64,000 bases of DNA from Ceratothoa steindachneri. Taxonomy: Eukaryota > Arthropoda > Malacostraca > Isopoda > Cymothoidae. The notes under the pieces were generated by a model. That model searched no databases. It was given only the letters and a program-made list of their open reading frames with translations, and was not told the origin of the DNA. The stretch covers positions 200,792,736 to 200,856,735 of the forward strand of contig OZ018319.1 in NCBI GenBank assembly GCA_963969495.1, given 5' to 3'. Position numbers and translations under genes: made by a program. The number at the start of each line of letters is the position of its first letter. Positions within the stretch are counted from its first letter, which is position 1. Shown one piece after another: positions 31,545-43,370 of the stretch.

Positions 31545-32480
31545 CCAATGGAACATAAGCGATTTAATGAGTTGCATATTCGACAATATGCATTAAGAAT
31601 ATCGTAATGGTAATGATGCAAAGCGTCCTATGGGAAACAAATACGTGTTTGGAAATACCAGAAGTGGTTTAAGAATGGTAGGCCTGATCTCTCTGATGGG
31701 CGTCGATCATGAAGACCAATTGTTCTTTATCAACTTCCATGGATTGGTTAAGTATATAAAAAGGGGATTTGATAGCTAATGGACTGTTTCTAGAGAATTA
31801 GCATGTGCAGACAATAATTTGCAACAGTCCGCAAATCATGACTCGAAAAACACTTTTCCTCAATTGAATTGTAACCGGGGACAAAAATGGATCAGCTATT
31901 TTACCAATAAACATCAGGAGTTGTTATCTCCAAATGAAATTCCAATCCCAACAGCTACACCATGACTGCGCGGAAATAAAGTTTTGCTGTGGATTTATTA
32001 GAATCCAAAATGTATTGTTCGCTTTAAATTATTGGAAGAAGGGAAAACTATCATTGGACAAGTTTATTGTCATCGGCTTGAATTTATGAATCGGGTTTTG
32101 CTTCCCCTCTTTACCCGAGCTTTAATTAACAGGAAAAAGGTCATTCTGCAGAATGACAATGCAAAGCCACATTCATTGAAGGCAACTCTAGAAAATATTT
32201 AAGTCGTTAGGCTGGAAGCTTTTAGCTCACTCTCTAGACTTGGTACCATCAGATTTTAACTTAATCAGATCAATTGGCAATCTCACAGAAGGCGAAGCCA
32301 CACTTAATTGTCGCAATGGGGCCTACAACACAGGAAGGAGCAGGGGTCATCTGCTCCTAGGGCGCAAAGCAACAACAATAACTTGACCAGTTTATCACCA
32401 GTGGTAAAGCATTCAGAAACAATGAAGATGTCAAGATTTTGCTCGTGGTACCAAGAAAACTGGTTTCACAATGGTCAAAT
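31545..32480 (+). pseudogene. Second mariner relic, heavily decayed
   Basis: Fragments include an N-terminal piece near 31,560 (KRFNELHIRQYALR), KWFKNGRPDLSDG near 31,665, LLEEGKTIIGQVYCHRLEF near 32,030, VILQNDNAKPHSLKATLE near 32,140 with the second catalytic Asp, and a C-terminal QENWFHNGQISMLTKG near 32,450. It is a different lineage from the copy at 29,481. Terminal repeats were not identified. Confidence 0.8.
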
Positions 32481-32506
32481 ATCAATGTTAACGAAGGGAA
32501 TTAGCT

Positions 32507-32511
<5 letters not shown>

Positions 32512-32538
<27 letters not shown>
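32512..32538. repeat. Short (TA)n microsatellite
   Basis: AT alternation of about 27 bases, followed by less regular TATATTTATATA. Confidence 0.9.
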
Positions 32539-32542
<4 letters not shown>

Positions 32543-32559
32543 TATATTTATATAGAGAT

Positions 32560-34330
32560 TGAAAACTACACTGTGTATCGCACATATAGGAAAACCAGAA
32601 CTCATGGTGGTGTGGTGATATACCTCAGAGAGGATATAGCCTCAAGTGCTAAAATGTTGTACTCATACTCAGACGGGGCAAATGAACTACTAATAGTAAA
32701 TATCCCCAATATAATTGTCACAATTGTGCTAATGTTTCATCCTCTAGGTTCAGTGGTAGAGAAGTTTGTTAATGTAATAGCCATGATATCTGAACACATT
32801 AAAGAAAGCGATAACAAAATACTCATGCTAGAAGGCTTCAACCTGCCTGTAATCAGCTGGCTCTTAGGAAATATTAATGGCGGAGCCCTATGTGACTGTA
32901 CTCAAGCTACTGAATTACACAGACGTACAGAGGGCCATTTCTTGGAATAAATTGTAAATGAGCAAACACGAGTCAATAACATTTTGGACTTAATCTTCAC
33001 AAATAAAAGTTAAATGATACACAATGTGCAAATCACAAAAAATAATATTGTCCGACTATAACCTATGAGTAGTGGGAGGAACGTGGACGTAGTGTATCTA
33101 CATTTCGTCAAGGCCTTCGATAAGGTGGACCATGGTGTAGTGGTCCACGAAGTGAGAAAGGCAGGCATCACTGAAAAACTGAGTACCTGGGTACACAATT
33201 TCTTGAGATACTGAAGACAGACGGTGGTGGTCGAGGGCACACATTCAAGGGACTTGGCAGTGGTCAGCGGTGTTACCCAAGTCTCAGTGCTTGGACCACT
33301 GCTGTTTCTGATAATAATAAGCGACCATGACCAGAAGGTGGAATCATCCTGCGTCTCCTCATTTGCGGATGACACCAGAATTACCAGACAAATATTTAAC
33401 TACCGAAGAAGATTCAAAAAAGCAACAAAGAGACCTAGAAACAATCTACAATTGTTCAAGGGAAAACAATACGATATTTAATAAAAAAAATTTGAAGTAC
33501 TAAAATATGGAACAAATGAAGAACTAAAGCAGGCGATGAAGTGATAGAAGCCAAGGTCACACTGAGGGACCTGGGGTTGTGGATGAGTAACATAGGTAAT
33601 TTCAAGGAACACATCAACCACACGGCCAGGTCAGCCTGAAAGATGAGTGGATGGATCCTCAAGACCTTCAAAACCAGAGAACCCTAACACCTGTTACCTC
33701 TATGGAAGACTAGTTATGTCCAACCTGGAGTATGCTTGCCAGTTGTGAGCTTCTCCCAAAGTAAAGAAAATAGAAGAATTAGAGCGAGTGCAGAGAGTAT
33801 TCACTAGGAAACAGATTGGAGACTCCTAAAATTGACGGAAGAGACTACATTCACTAAAGCTCTACTCCTTACAAAGAAGGAGAAACCGTTATATTATTAT
33901 ATATGCCTGGGAAGTACTAGAGGGGGCTGTATCAGAAATATCACAGGGTGAAAGGAGCAGCATATTCCAGTTTTACCCAAAGTATGGAAGGACCAGCACA
34001 AGGAGGACAATTAGCAGCTCCTCTCAAAGGATCAAGACCCTCCAGGCAGAAAGTGTTAACGATGCTGGATCCAGACTCCTGAATTCTCTTCCGAGGGACA
34101 TCAGAGACCTTATAGGTGTCAGCTCAGAGCCCTTCAAGTGGAGGCTGGATAAATTCCTGGACACCATAATAGGTGAACTTCCCGTCTCACATTGCCCAAC
34201 CTCGACAGGAGCAACATCAAACTCAATCATCGATCAGCTACGGTACCTGAAGTTCGAACAGAGGTGTGGAAGCGGCAGTGAGTCCTCAGGCTGGCCGAGA
34301 TGATGTCACCAAAACCACCCAACAGGTAAC
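32560..34330 (+). mobile_element. LINE with endonuclease and reverse transcriptase, decayed
   Basis: Contains an APE-type endonuclease fragment, a gap near 32,950-33,080 where the end of the endonuclease and the beginning of RT are missing, the RT core, and a C-terminal domain to about 34,260. The 3' side reaches AT repeats near 34,335. Confidence 0.8.
32573..34260 (+). pseudogene. LINE ORF2 remnant (EN-RT)
   Basis: 32,573-32,950 encodes RKTRTHGGVVIYLREDI and ILMLEGFNLPVISW, the N-terminal half of an APE endonuclease (G-x-F-N in the usual GDFN position). From 33,075 the RT reads VDVVYLHFVKAFDKVDHG, then SGVTQVSVLGPLLFL and SSFADDTRI near 33,360, where the F-A-D-D box is intact. From 33,700 the C-terminal domain reads LVMSNLEYACQL, LERVQRVFTRKQ and LNSLPRDIRDLIG. 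Stops and frame changes occur throughout. Motif style differs from the LINE at 6,350. Confidence 0.85.
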
Positions 34331-34929
34331 AAGTATATATATACACTTATTATACAACAGCCCCCCTCCTAGTTAAGCACCCGCGATGGGAAGGATAAGG
34401 ACAGATTCGTCGTCCCCATATTTATCTTCCCCCCATCACTCCATAAGATGACGCAAGGCGCAGCTGCCAACTTATTGAACCCATCGCGCTAACACCCTCA
34501 GAGGAATCTACATTAATCATTGATGTTGGGCAAGCTCTGGAGAGTTGCGCACCCTCCCGCTCTCAACGTGCCCTCTTCACTCCTCGAGCCATAGACGCAC
34601 ATTCCCTAACTAGCATCTGTGTTGAAGATGCCCTCGTTGTTTTGCGCTTTTATGTTTTAAATAATAAAACTAATAATGAATAAATAGACTAGGGATATTA
34701 TTGTCACTTTAGAGGCAGTTGTCCGAGGATTTTTCATCGCAATGCGTTTCAACACTCGTCTGTCTTTTTCAGCTAGCTTCGAAGTACTGCAGGAATTACT
34801 CCTCCTGCTGAACATCTTGCCCTGCCTTTTGAACTCTGCCATGGTACTTGATATAGTAGCTTCAAAAAACCAAGGAGTTTAGCTGTTCTGGTTACGGAAG
34901 CTCCTGCAATTCGAGCTCCAACAATTTGC

Positions 34930-35590
34930 CCTTTCGAACTCAGTGAGGTCCGCCATGGACAAACATTCCGCCAGTTTGGTTTTATCCTTCAAAAGAAGCT
35001 CCAATTTTGGCTTGAGTCATGTAAAGTCTTCTCAGAATACGACTCCCTTCTGGAATTTGTGTTAAAAGACTAACTTTTAGCTTCCTTAGCCCCCGAAATA
35101 CGCTCGTTTGTGAAGCACAAGCGCTGTTCCACATTCAAACAGTGCTTGCAAGAAGCAGACCTGTACGCCTCTAGCCATAACCTGCACCCTAAGGACAGCA
35201 AGAAGCTCCCCCCCGTCGTCCTCCCAGTCCAAATTCGGTAATTATAGACTCCCTTAACGGAATACCCACAAATTTGTTTAAACCTCTGGTTCCTCGAAGC
35301 CCAGAAATCTCCCTCCATCGGAACCCAGGGATATCAAGCCCCTGTTTACGCCTCCCCCTTCGTCATCGCACCTTCCAAGGCTAATAATTTGTTTCTCCTG
35401 TGGAATTGAAGGGAATGTGCGTACAAACTGCTCCCAGAATTCACAATTCAGAAGTGCCCCCTCTCATCAGGTGCACCATATTAGTGCCGCTCCTATTTTC
35501 TCCACCAGCACCCCCGGTCACCACGTTAATTTTATTTTCAATAAGAGCTCCCCCGGCAGTTTAAAGTTCGAGAATGGAGCCGTCAATGGA
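34930..35590 (+). pseudogene. Gypsy gag and nucleocapsid remnant
   Basis: Capsid-like segment GQTFRQFGFILQKKLQFWLE near 34,955, LASLAPEIRSFVKHKRC near 35,080 and QCLQEADLYASSHNLHP near 35,145, with a stop just before LASL and others after. The nucleocapsid segment near 35,390 reads C-F-S-C-G-I-E-G-N, with Asn replacing the zinc-binding His, so the knuckle is broken as well. Confidence 0.8.
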
Positions 35591-35596
35591 TGAAGC

Positions 35597-36016
35597 GTGT
35601 GTACCCTTGTTCGGGACGTTCGGGACACCGGATGCACCTGCATTGTCGTATCTGAAGATTTACTCCCCCCTGTTGGTCCCGTTTACCAAAAATTCGCAGT
35701 GGTCCACGATTATCTGGGCCGAGCGAATCGCTTCCCCATTGTTAAATGTCACAACGAGTGTGCATATATGACTTGTTGGGCCGAAGTGCTAGCGGCCCCA
35801 ATCAGGTCCTGTCGGTTCCCATTGGTCAGAGCCCCCAGATCAGCTGAGGCCCCGTGGCACAGACTTTTATTATGCGGGCTCAGGCCGCAAAAGAAGCCCA
35901 GGCTCCCGTCCCTTGGAAACCCCCGCGATCCAGAGTTCGACGTTCTCCAGAGTGATGATTGTGCCCGCGCCCAGAATGGGTGCGCAACTCTCCTACCTCT
36001 TTGGGAGAAAGCATGA
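35597..36016 (+). pseudogene. Gypsy aspartic protease remnant
   Basis: R-D-T-G-C-T-C motif, then VVSEDLLPPVGP and FAVVHDYLGRANRFP, parallel to the first Gypsy. A 9-base duplication (GTTCGGGAC twice, near 35,609) inserts three residues just before the active-site DTG. The frame ends 36,016 without an RT. Confidence 0.8.
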
Positions 36017-36069
36017 AATCAGGCACAAGATTCCACCCGCGGAGATAAGGAGGTATCCTACGTCGTAAG

Positions 36070-37253
36070 GGATGATCTTCTGTACCGCTCCTGTTCTCAA
36101 GGAACTGACCTCGTATCCCAGTCCTTATGTGTCCCCCGTTTGTACGTCCCCCAAGTTCCTAGGCTCGCGCACTATAGCCTCTTCTCCGGATACTACAGTC
36201 ATAACAATACCTCCCAGAGGGTTTTTAGGTATTTCTTTTGGCCAGGTGCGGTCAACGATATAGCAGATTACTGCAAATCGTGCGATGTCTGTCAAAAGAC
36301 ATCTGCCAAAGGGCGCGTCAAGCTAACCTCATTATAACAGAGCCCCTTTACCGAGTGGCCATCGACCTTATTGGCCCGATCCCCCCCTCCTTTCCAGTGA
36401 AGGACACTTGTACGTCCTTACCCTTGTAGATTTTGCCACCTGTTTCCTCGAAGCAGTCCCCCTTAAGAGGATTGATAGTGCCACCTGTGCTGAGGCCCTA
36501 ATACCCATTTTTTTACGAGTAGGCATCCCCAAGGACGTGTTGGCCGACAGAGGCAGACAGTTTACCTCCGATATTATGGAGTATGTCGCAAAACTTCTAA
36601 TGGCAAAGCCCCTGTTTACCACTCCTTTCCACACAGCTGCAAATGGTATTTGCAAAAAATTGAGTTGCCCCATGAAGACCATTCTGAAGAAGCTTTGTCT
36701 CGAACAGCCCCGAGAATGGCACCGTTACTTGCCTGTAGCACTTTTTGCCTACAGGGAGATCCCCAAAAGGAGCCTCGGTTTCGCCCCCTTTGAATTATTG
36801 TATGGCCGTAATGTGCGATGTATCTTAAAAGAACTCTTTGCTAACCTCCAACTGGATAGAGAAATTCAGTCCTCTTACTCCTACCTCCTAGACCTTAGGA
36901 AACGCCTGGAGACCTGCGCGGACATCGTTACAAGAATGCAGATGTGAACCTAGAGAAATATAGAACCTATTTCGACCTAAAATCAAAGGAAAGAAGATTT
37001 AAGCCTGGCGAGGAAGGAAGTGCTGTTGATACTTCCCACGGAGAGCAACAAGCTTCTTAGTCAGTGGCAGGGCCCCTTCCCCGTCCTCGAGGCCCAAGGT
37101 CCTGTGGATTACCTTATTCGAGCCCCGTCTGGAAATAAGGTATTCCACGTAAACATGTTGAAGAAATACCACCGCCCGGTGAATGGTAATATTTTTGTGG
37201 CTCTTGACGAAGAGTCCCCCCTGGATTTTAATTTTGCAAGAGTTTTAATTTAA
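36070..37253 (+). pseudogene. Gypsy integrase remnant with altered catalytic Glu
   Basis: The zinc-binding HHCC region (LAHYSLFSGYYSH ... CKSCDVCQ) spans 36,165-36,300. The core carries RVAIDLIGP (first Asp) at 36,355, LADRGRQFTSD (second Asp) at 36,540 and then HTAANGICKKL near 36,636, where the catalytic Glu of the usual NGxxER motif reads Lys. The C-terminal domain continues to about 37,253 with WQGPFPVLEAQGPVDYLI and FHVNMLKKYHRP. Frame changes near 36,330, 36,410 and 36,945. This domain is the one missing from the first Gypsy. Confidence 0.85.
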
Positions 37254-37261
37254 AATTTTGT

Positions 37262-37330
37262 ATATTTGCGGCTCAGACAACTGCGTCGCTGATCACCTCA
37301 GCCCCAACCCCTTAGCAGACAATGCAACCT
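37262..37330 (+). pseudogene. Displaced RNase H tail fragment
   Basis: CGGCTCAGACAACTGCGTCG encodes G-S-D-N-C-V-A-D-H-L-S-P-N, matching the end of RNase H in the first Gypsy (GSDNQVADALSRN). It lies downstream of the integrase, the reverse of normal pol order, so this copy is rearranged as well as deleted. Confidence 0.5.
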
Positions 37331-37613
37331 AAACCTACTGCTCTAGAGAAGGATGTTTATAGTAATTTTAAAGCGTTTGTATTATACGCCTAGCTCACAT
37401 CGGTACCTTAGATGTGTACACCTGTCGATATAAGTAAGGTTTCCTTCGACCCTTTTATAATCCTGGTCAAATTTTGGGATGTCACTTTTCTTTCTTTTTG
37501 CTCGGAAAGTGCCATCCTTCCGTATAATCCTAGATCAAGAACCACAAGAAATTTCTTTCCTGAATCACAAACCCCAGGAAATTTCTTTCCTGGATCACGA
37601 AGCCTAAGAAATA

Positions 37614-38519
37614 CGAGAGGTGGTCAATAGGTTTTGCGAATCGGTAGGGCAAAACAGAGGAAGGGGGATGGCTGTTTGTAAGGGTGTTAGGACAAGTTAT
37701 GACAAGTCGCACGCTCCTTCCTCGTCTATTTAAGAAGCAGTAGCTGATCGCAGATCTTCAGTCACAAATTTTTCAACAATGGAGAAGGTTGAGCACCGCG
37801 TAGTGATCAAATTTTTGACCAAGGAAGGCAAAAATGCAAAAGAGATCCATTAACGCATGGTTTCAGTGTACACCGACAACGCCCCTTCCTATGCAACCAT
37901 TGCTCGCTGGAATAGGAAGTTCCGCCATGGTCGTGAGTCCCTTGAAGATGACCCCCGTCAGTGGTGAGCAACGAGGACAATGTGGCTCGTGTGGAAAGGA
38001 TGATCCTTGAAAATTGACGGGTGAAGGTCGAAGAATTCGAGCGAGAACTTGGAATATCACATGGAAGTGTTATCAACCTCATTCAAGACAATTTGGCCAT
38101 GACCCAGGTCTCTGCCCGTTGGGTCCCTAGAAACCTCACGCCCCATGATTGACCTCAACGTCGTCAAAGTCCACATGACCAGAGTTAAACAAGCGTCCCT
38201 GCGCGAGTGCGGATTCGAGGAGCTCAACCATCCCCCCTACAGTCCAGATGTGGCCCCTAGCGACTACTTTTTATTCCGCCAGCTCAAGGCTGCACTGGGT
38301 GGACGCCGGTTTGGGGACGATGAAGATGTCGAGCTCAACGTCCAGGAGTGGATTAAACAGCAGTCAGAAGATTTCTGGTTATCAGGAATTCGAAGCCTCA
38401 GGGACAAGTGGCGCAAGTGCATTGAAGTCGAGGGTAGTTATATTAAAAAATAATAAAACACTTTTCCTAATATCTCGTTTCCTTATATCCGAATTGCAAA
38501 ACTTATTGACCGCCCCTTG
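37614..38519 (+). mobile_element. Internally deleted mariner, copy A
   Basis: Ends CGAGAGGTGGTCAATAGG and the inverse of CAAGGGGCGGTCAATAAG, with TA on both sides (37,612-37,613 and 38,520-38,521). At 906 bp it is about 0.4 kb shorter than a complete mariner. It shares its ends and its internal deletion with the copy at 42,184-43,113. Confidence 0.9.
37779..38453 (+). pseudogene. Mariner transposase with central deletion, copy A
   Basis: Starts M-E-K-V-E-H and carries the N-terminal helix-turn-helix region (NAPSYATIARWNRKFRHG, GISHGSVINLIQDNLAMT) with stops near 37,850, 37,963 and 38,017. At NLTPHD (near 38,145) it jumps to the post-catalytic region (ALRECGFEEL-type, then PPYSPDVAPSDYFLFRQLK near 38,235), so the first and second catalytic blocks are missing. 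The third block Asp remains. The end is WRKCIEVEGSYIKK. It cannot encode an active transposase. Confidence 0.9.
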
Positions 38520-38699
38520 TACCTTTCCTGGATCACAAAAACCGAGAAATTTCTTTCCTAGATCACGAACCCTAAGAAATACCTTTCCTGGGTCACGAAT
38601 CCCCCCAAATTTCTTTCCTGGATCACGAAATCTAAGAATTTTTTTCCTGGATCATGAGTCCCAAGAAATTTCTTTTCTGGATCACGACAGGATAGAAAC

Positions 38700-40610
38700 C
38701 GGAAAAGAAAGATATGAGGTAAGAGAAAATTTGGTCAATTAAGGTATGTTAACTCCTCAACCTGGGAAAAGAGAGAGGAGTGCCCTCCTTCTCACTTCCC
38801 CCAACACTGAATCAATACACGAAGCTGTTCGGCGACTAGCCTGAGGACTTATTATTAGCCGGTGAAGAAAGGATAAAGCCCAGTTAGTCTCAGTTTAGTT
38901 TGAGACTGCAGGGTGCACCGGGCTCGGATGGGGGCGGGGGGCGTGCTATTTCTCCAGATACCGGGTGTAACAATCTACACTGGGCGCCAATTTGCAAGGG
39001 AAATGGGCGGAAAGTACGTAGTCCAGGTAACCACAAGACGTGAGTATTCGGGGCCATTAGGACCCCTGGAAGCTCGCAACTCTATCGAACCTGTTACTCT
39101 GGGAGTATGTACTCCACTCCCTTTGTTGTGTTAGCTGCGCGTCGTAAAACGTAAATGAATCGACTGCAATCATTTGAGAAATGTGCTGGGGTTTTGGCAG
39201 GGATTTAATGCCTAACTAAGCCTGGCAGCCGAGGGATGAGAGACTGATGAGGATATAAAAGAATGCAAAAGAGTAGGGATGTAAAGGACTGCGATTTTGC
39301 AGCTGATGGAACATAAATGCTAGGGACAGAAGGGATATCGAAAACCTCCATGGCTACGGGGGATTCACAGTACGAAATGTAAATTCCTAACCCCTTAAGT
39401 TCGATGTGTACATATACGCACACGTGTACACAACAAACGTATAGGAAAAAAGGGCCCTTCAAAAGTGAGAGCCTTGTAGCATCCCGTCGTTTTGGCGAGA
39501 ACAAACAGGAAGGAAGATAAACACAGCCCCTCCCCCTTACCTACGTCATACCCACTCTGCCCACCGGCAATCTCGTGTATTTCGGGCAAAAGGCCCAACT
39601 AAAAAACACCCCAATCCAACCTCTGGGATAGAACTCACTCCCCACAGCTCTCCCAATCAACACACTGACAACTATTCTTTCTCACTCGTACATCGCCACA
39701 GATTCGCATTCAGAAAAATTCAAATATGGATTAACCCGGGATGGCCATTTAGAATGCAGCCGCCACCCATCACCTAGTGACTGCGATTCGAAAAAAGTAT
39801 GTAAGAGAGAATTAAAGATACAAAGCGACGAGAGGCGAGATGATAAACAGTGTTCCCGAGTCGCCGTCCAACCGAAGGATCCGAATTCTCGTCACGGAAT
39901 TTCGACTAATCGATTTTCGATGGGTGTTAATGTGACGGCTTTGGATGGACTTAAGGAAGGCGCCTCATTTTCACCAGGTTTACGGGAAGGACGTTATCAC
40001 CCTTGTTTACATAGGAAACTTCTTTCAAATAAACAGAGATAAGGAGAAAAAGGGATAAGAAAGTTGATATGGGGGTAAAGAGGAAATATACCGGGCCAAT
40101 TTTAAAAAAATACACCCTAATATTTCCACAAATTTAACTGAAATCTCTTTTACGATTTGTTTTTTTATATAATATTCTTTAACCTGCATGAAATTTAACT
40201 AGCAAATTTTCACTACCTCTAGCTTCACAACTTTCTTTGGAGATCTCTTCTTACAACATATCATCCACATACACTCTGTCGTTTCGAAATCATGTACTGC
40301 ATGCTGACAGAAGCTGCTTTTTGTTGTTATTGTAGTAGGATGAAATTGTAAATAAAGAGTTGAGATCGATAAAATCTAACCAATGATTAAGGTTTGGTGG
40401 ATTAGCCCAATTGTAAGTCTAATTAAAAGTTTCGCAATGATCACTAAGTAGAGCTTTGAAAGGATCATCGAGTGAATGATGCAAGAGTTGTTTAATCACT
40501 GATTTGGAAGCTAAGATAAAGTTTACTATTTTTTAAGGGGCTTAACGCCCTCTATCACTCTTAGTTGTGTCTGGCGAACTGCTAGAACGAGGGAGGCGAG
40601 ACATGAGTTT
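38700..40610. other. No gene recognised
   Basis: Contains, near 38,981-38,990, TGGGCGCCAA, whose reverse complement TTGGCGCCCAGTG resembles a tRNA-Lys-type retroelement primer site. No LTR or pol could be attached to it. Frames at 38,913-39,134 and 39,205-39,598 show no motif. Confidence 0.45.
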
Positions 40611-40620
40611 AAATGTAGTA

Positions 40621-40685
40621 TTTTGGAAAGGTTTTTAGCCTTAGGCTAGTTTCGAAATGTTCTGGCTCTCGTCTTCAGTCCGAAT
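40621..40685 (-). other. Penelope-like 3' end fragment
   Basis: On the minus strand CTGAAGACGAGAGCCAGAAC followed by TTTCGAAACTAGCC and a stem partner GGCTAA: the same CTGAAGA / GAAAC layout as the other ends listed here. Confidence 0.45.
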
Positions 40686-41294
40686 GGTGACCAAACACGA
40701 GTGAACATTTTAAAAATTAGCATCAGTTTCATATTTTAAAATTTAAGATAGATATAATGATGTATCTGGTAAAGGAGGCAAAGGATCGGAGAAATTGGTA
40801 AACGAGGCATAGGTCCGGGAAAGCATATAGTTAGCCTGGTGGTGATAAGAAATGTCGATGAGGAAGGGATTTTTGTAAATAGAAGGCTCTGAAGACGATT
40901 ACTTGGATGGAAGGTTCCTTCGGATTAGTTGATATTAGTTGTTTCTTTGTAGATGTACTTTCGACAATTTTCGTTTGGGGACGGATGCGAATTGAGGAAG
41001 TTTTGGATATAGTGTAGATAGATACGGTAATTGTAACAAATGAGCATAATAAAATCTTTATTTTCACAACTTAGGCCACCCTTGTATAAATCAGGTTCTC
41101 ATCCGCCTGGTATGGTCTACTCCGTACAATCTGGTATAATTTTCCAAATTTGTCCAAAAGTTTAATTCCCCGTTTTCTCTTAAAAACAACAAGAGATTCA
41201 AATGAACTTTTTGGGATGTTCGCTAGAAACGCTTACGAAACTTGATCTTCCCTGGTGCTGAGTAGGGCGTCCCTCATGGTGTTATAAGAAGCCA

Positions 41295-41845
<551 letters not shown>

Positions 41846-42033
41846 CTATCTGATTTTATAATGAAATCATTGCTTTGTATAAATACAGTGTCTCTCTATT
41901 CCATAAACCATTGTAAGTTTGAAAATGTTATTGAGATAACGAAAGTACTAGCCCCAATCAATCTCTTTCTTTTTCCCTACGTGGTACAGCCAAATATTTG
42001 CACTTATTCACGTGTTACCTATCTTGATTTTTA

Positions 42034-42035
<2 letters not shown>

Positions 42036-42068
<33 letters not shown>
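42036..42068. repeat. (TA)n at the Tigger insertion point
   Basis: 33 bases of AT alternation ending exactly at the Tigger left terminus, consistent with TA-targeted insertion into a TA array. Confidence 0.95.
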
Positions 42069-42071
<3 letters not shown>

Positions 42072-42183
42072 TCGACCCTCGGCTATTCGCGGTTCGTCAT
42101 CCGCGCCTTCAACTATCCGCGGGAAATTTTGGGGAGCCATAAATTCAAAATTTCCGCCATTTCCAGACATCCACGGAAACCTA

Positions 42184-43113
42184 CGAGGGGCGGTCAATAA
42201 GTTTTGCAATTCGGATATAAGGAAACGAGATATGAGGAAAAGTGTTTTATTATTTTTCAATATAACTACCCTCGACTTCAATACACTTGCGCCACTTGTC
42301 CCTGAGGCTTCGAATTCCCGACAACCAGAAATCTCCCGATGGCTGTTCAATCCACTCCTGGACGGTGAGCTGGACATCTTCATCGTCCCCAAACTGGCGT
42401 CACCGCAGTGCAGCCTTGAGCTGGCGGAATAAAAAGTAGTTACTAGGAGCTAGATCTAGACTGTAGGGGAGATGGTTGAGCTCCTCGAATCCGCACTCGC
42501 GCAGGGCAGCTTGTGCAACTCTGGCCTTGTGGACTTTGACGACGTTGAGGTCGATCATGGGGCGTGAGGTTTCTAGCGACCCAACGGGCAGAGACCTTGG
42601 TCATGGCCAAATTGTTGTAGATGATGTTGATAACACTTCCATGTGATATTCCAAGTTCTCGCTCAATTTCTTCGACCTTCCTTCGTCGATTTTCGAGGAT
42701 CATCCTCTTTACACGGGCCACATTGTCCTCGTTTGTCACGTCTGACGGGCATCCTGGACGGGGGTCATCTTCAAGGGACTTACGACCATGGCGGAACTCC
42801 CTATTCCAGCGAGCAATGGTTGCATAGGAAGGAGCGTTGTCTGTGAACACTGAAACCATGCGTTTATGTATCTCTTTTTGCATTCTTATCTTCCTTGGTC
42901 AAAAATTTGATCACTGCGCATGCTCAACCTTCACCATTGTTGAAAAATTTGTGACTGACGATCTGCGATCAGCTACTGCTTCTTAAATAGACGAGGCAGG
43001 AGCGTACAACTGCAGGTGCTGACTTGTCCTAACTTTTCCTAACATCCCACAAAAGCCATTCGCCTTCCTCTGTTTTGCCCTCCTGATTCGCAAGACTTAT
43101 TGACCGTCCCTCG
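42184..43113 (-). mobile_element. Internally deleted mariner, copy B, nested in Tigger
   Basis: Ends CGAGGGGCGGTCAATAAG and the inverse of CGAGGGACGGTCAATAAG with TA on both sides (42,182-42,183 and 43,114-43,115). At 930 bp it is the same deletion subfamily as 37,614-38,519, in the opposite orientation, and was inserted after Tigger. Confidence 0.9.
42255..42937 (-). pseudogene. Mariner transposase with central deletion, copy B
   Basis: Minus-strand frame starts near 42,937 (M-V-K-V-E-H), shifts, and then runs openly from 42,883 with RMVSVFTDNAPSYATIARW, DDPRPGCPSDVTNEDNV and GISHGSVINIIYNNLAMT. NLTPHD is followed by the same junction as copy A and, in another frame, the C-terminus WRKCIEVEGSY. 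The first two catalytic blocks are absent. This copy is less decayed in its N-terminal half than copy A. Confidence 0.9.
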
Positions 43114-43370
43114 TACGTACATAGTCCTAAAACGTATTTGTTGGTTGGCTGAGACGGGGCGATTCCAGCAAATTAGCGTTCAGATCTCACTCGCTCGACT
43201 ATAATATGTACAGTATATGTACCTATTTCCCGCGCTCCATTCAGTACGCTTGTGTGCCACGTGTGTGAGCGGTGATTTGTGTATTGTCCTAATTTTGCGT
43301 GTTTTATTTCTCGTTTTTCAATCGTTTTACACCCTAAATAATTCTTGCTTTTTGCACCTTAATATTAATA

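Larger units (their letters stand above)
34900..37320 (+). mobile_element. Second Gypsy element of the same family, no LTRs found, RT absent
   Basis: Gag, zinc knuckle and protease blocks match the element at 20,083-27,108 at the protein level (GQTFRQFGFILQKKLQFWLE, NFIFNKSSPGSLKFENGAVNG, VVHDYLGRANRFP). After the protease the sequence goes straight to the integrase. I could not find flanking direct repeats, so LTRs are lost or too diverged. Confidence 0.85.
37535..38690. repeat. Degenerate tandem repeat (about 28-30 bp unit) split by a mariner element
   Basis: Units of the form TTTCCTGGATCACGAANCC-AAGAAATT occur at 37,545-37,611 and again at 38,522-38,690. The 37,614-38,519 mariner sits between. 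Removing it with one TA restores the word AAGAAATACCTTTCCTGG, which is also present intact at 38,574. Confidence 0.85.
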
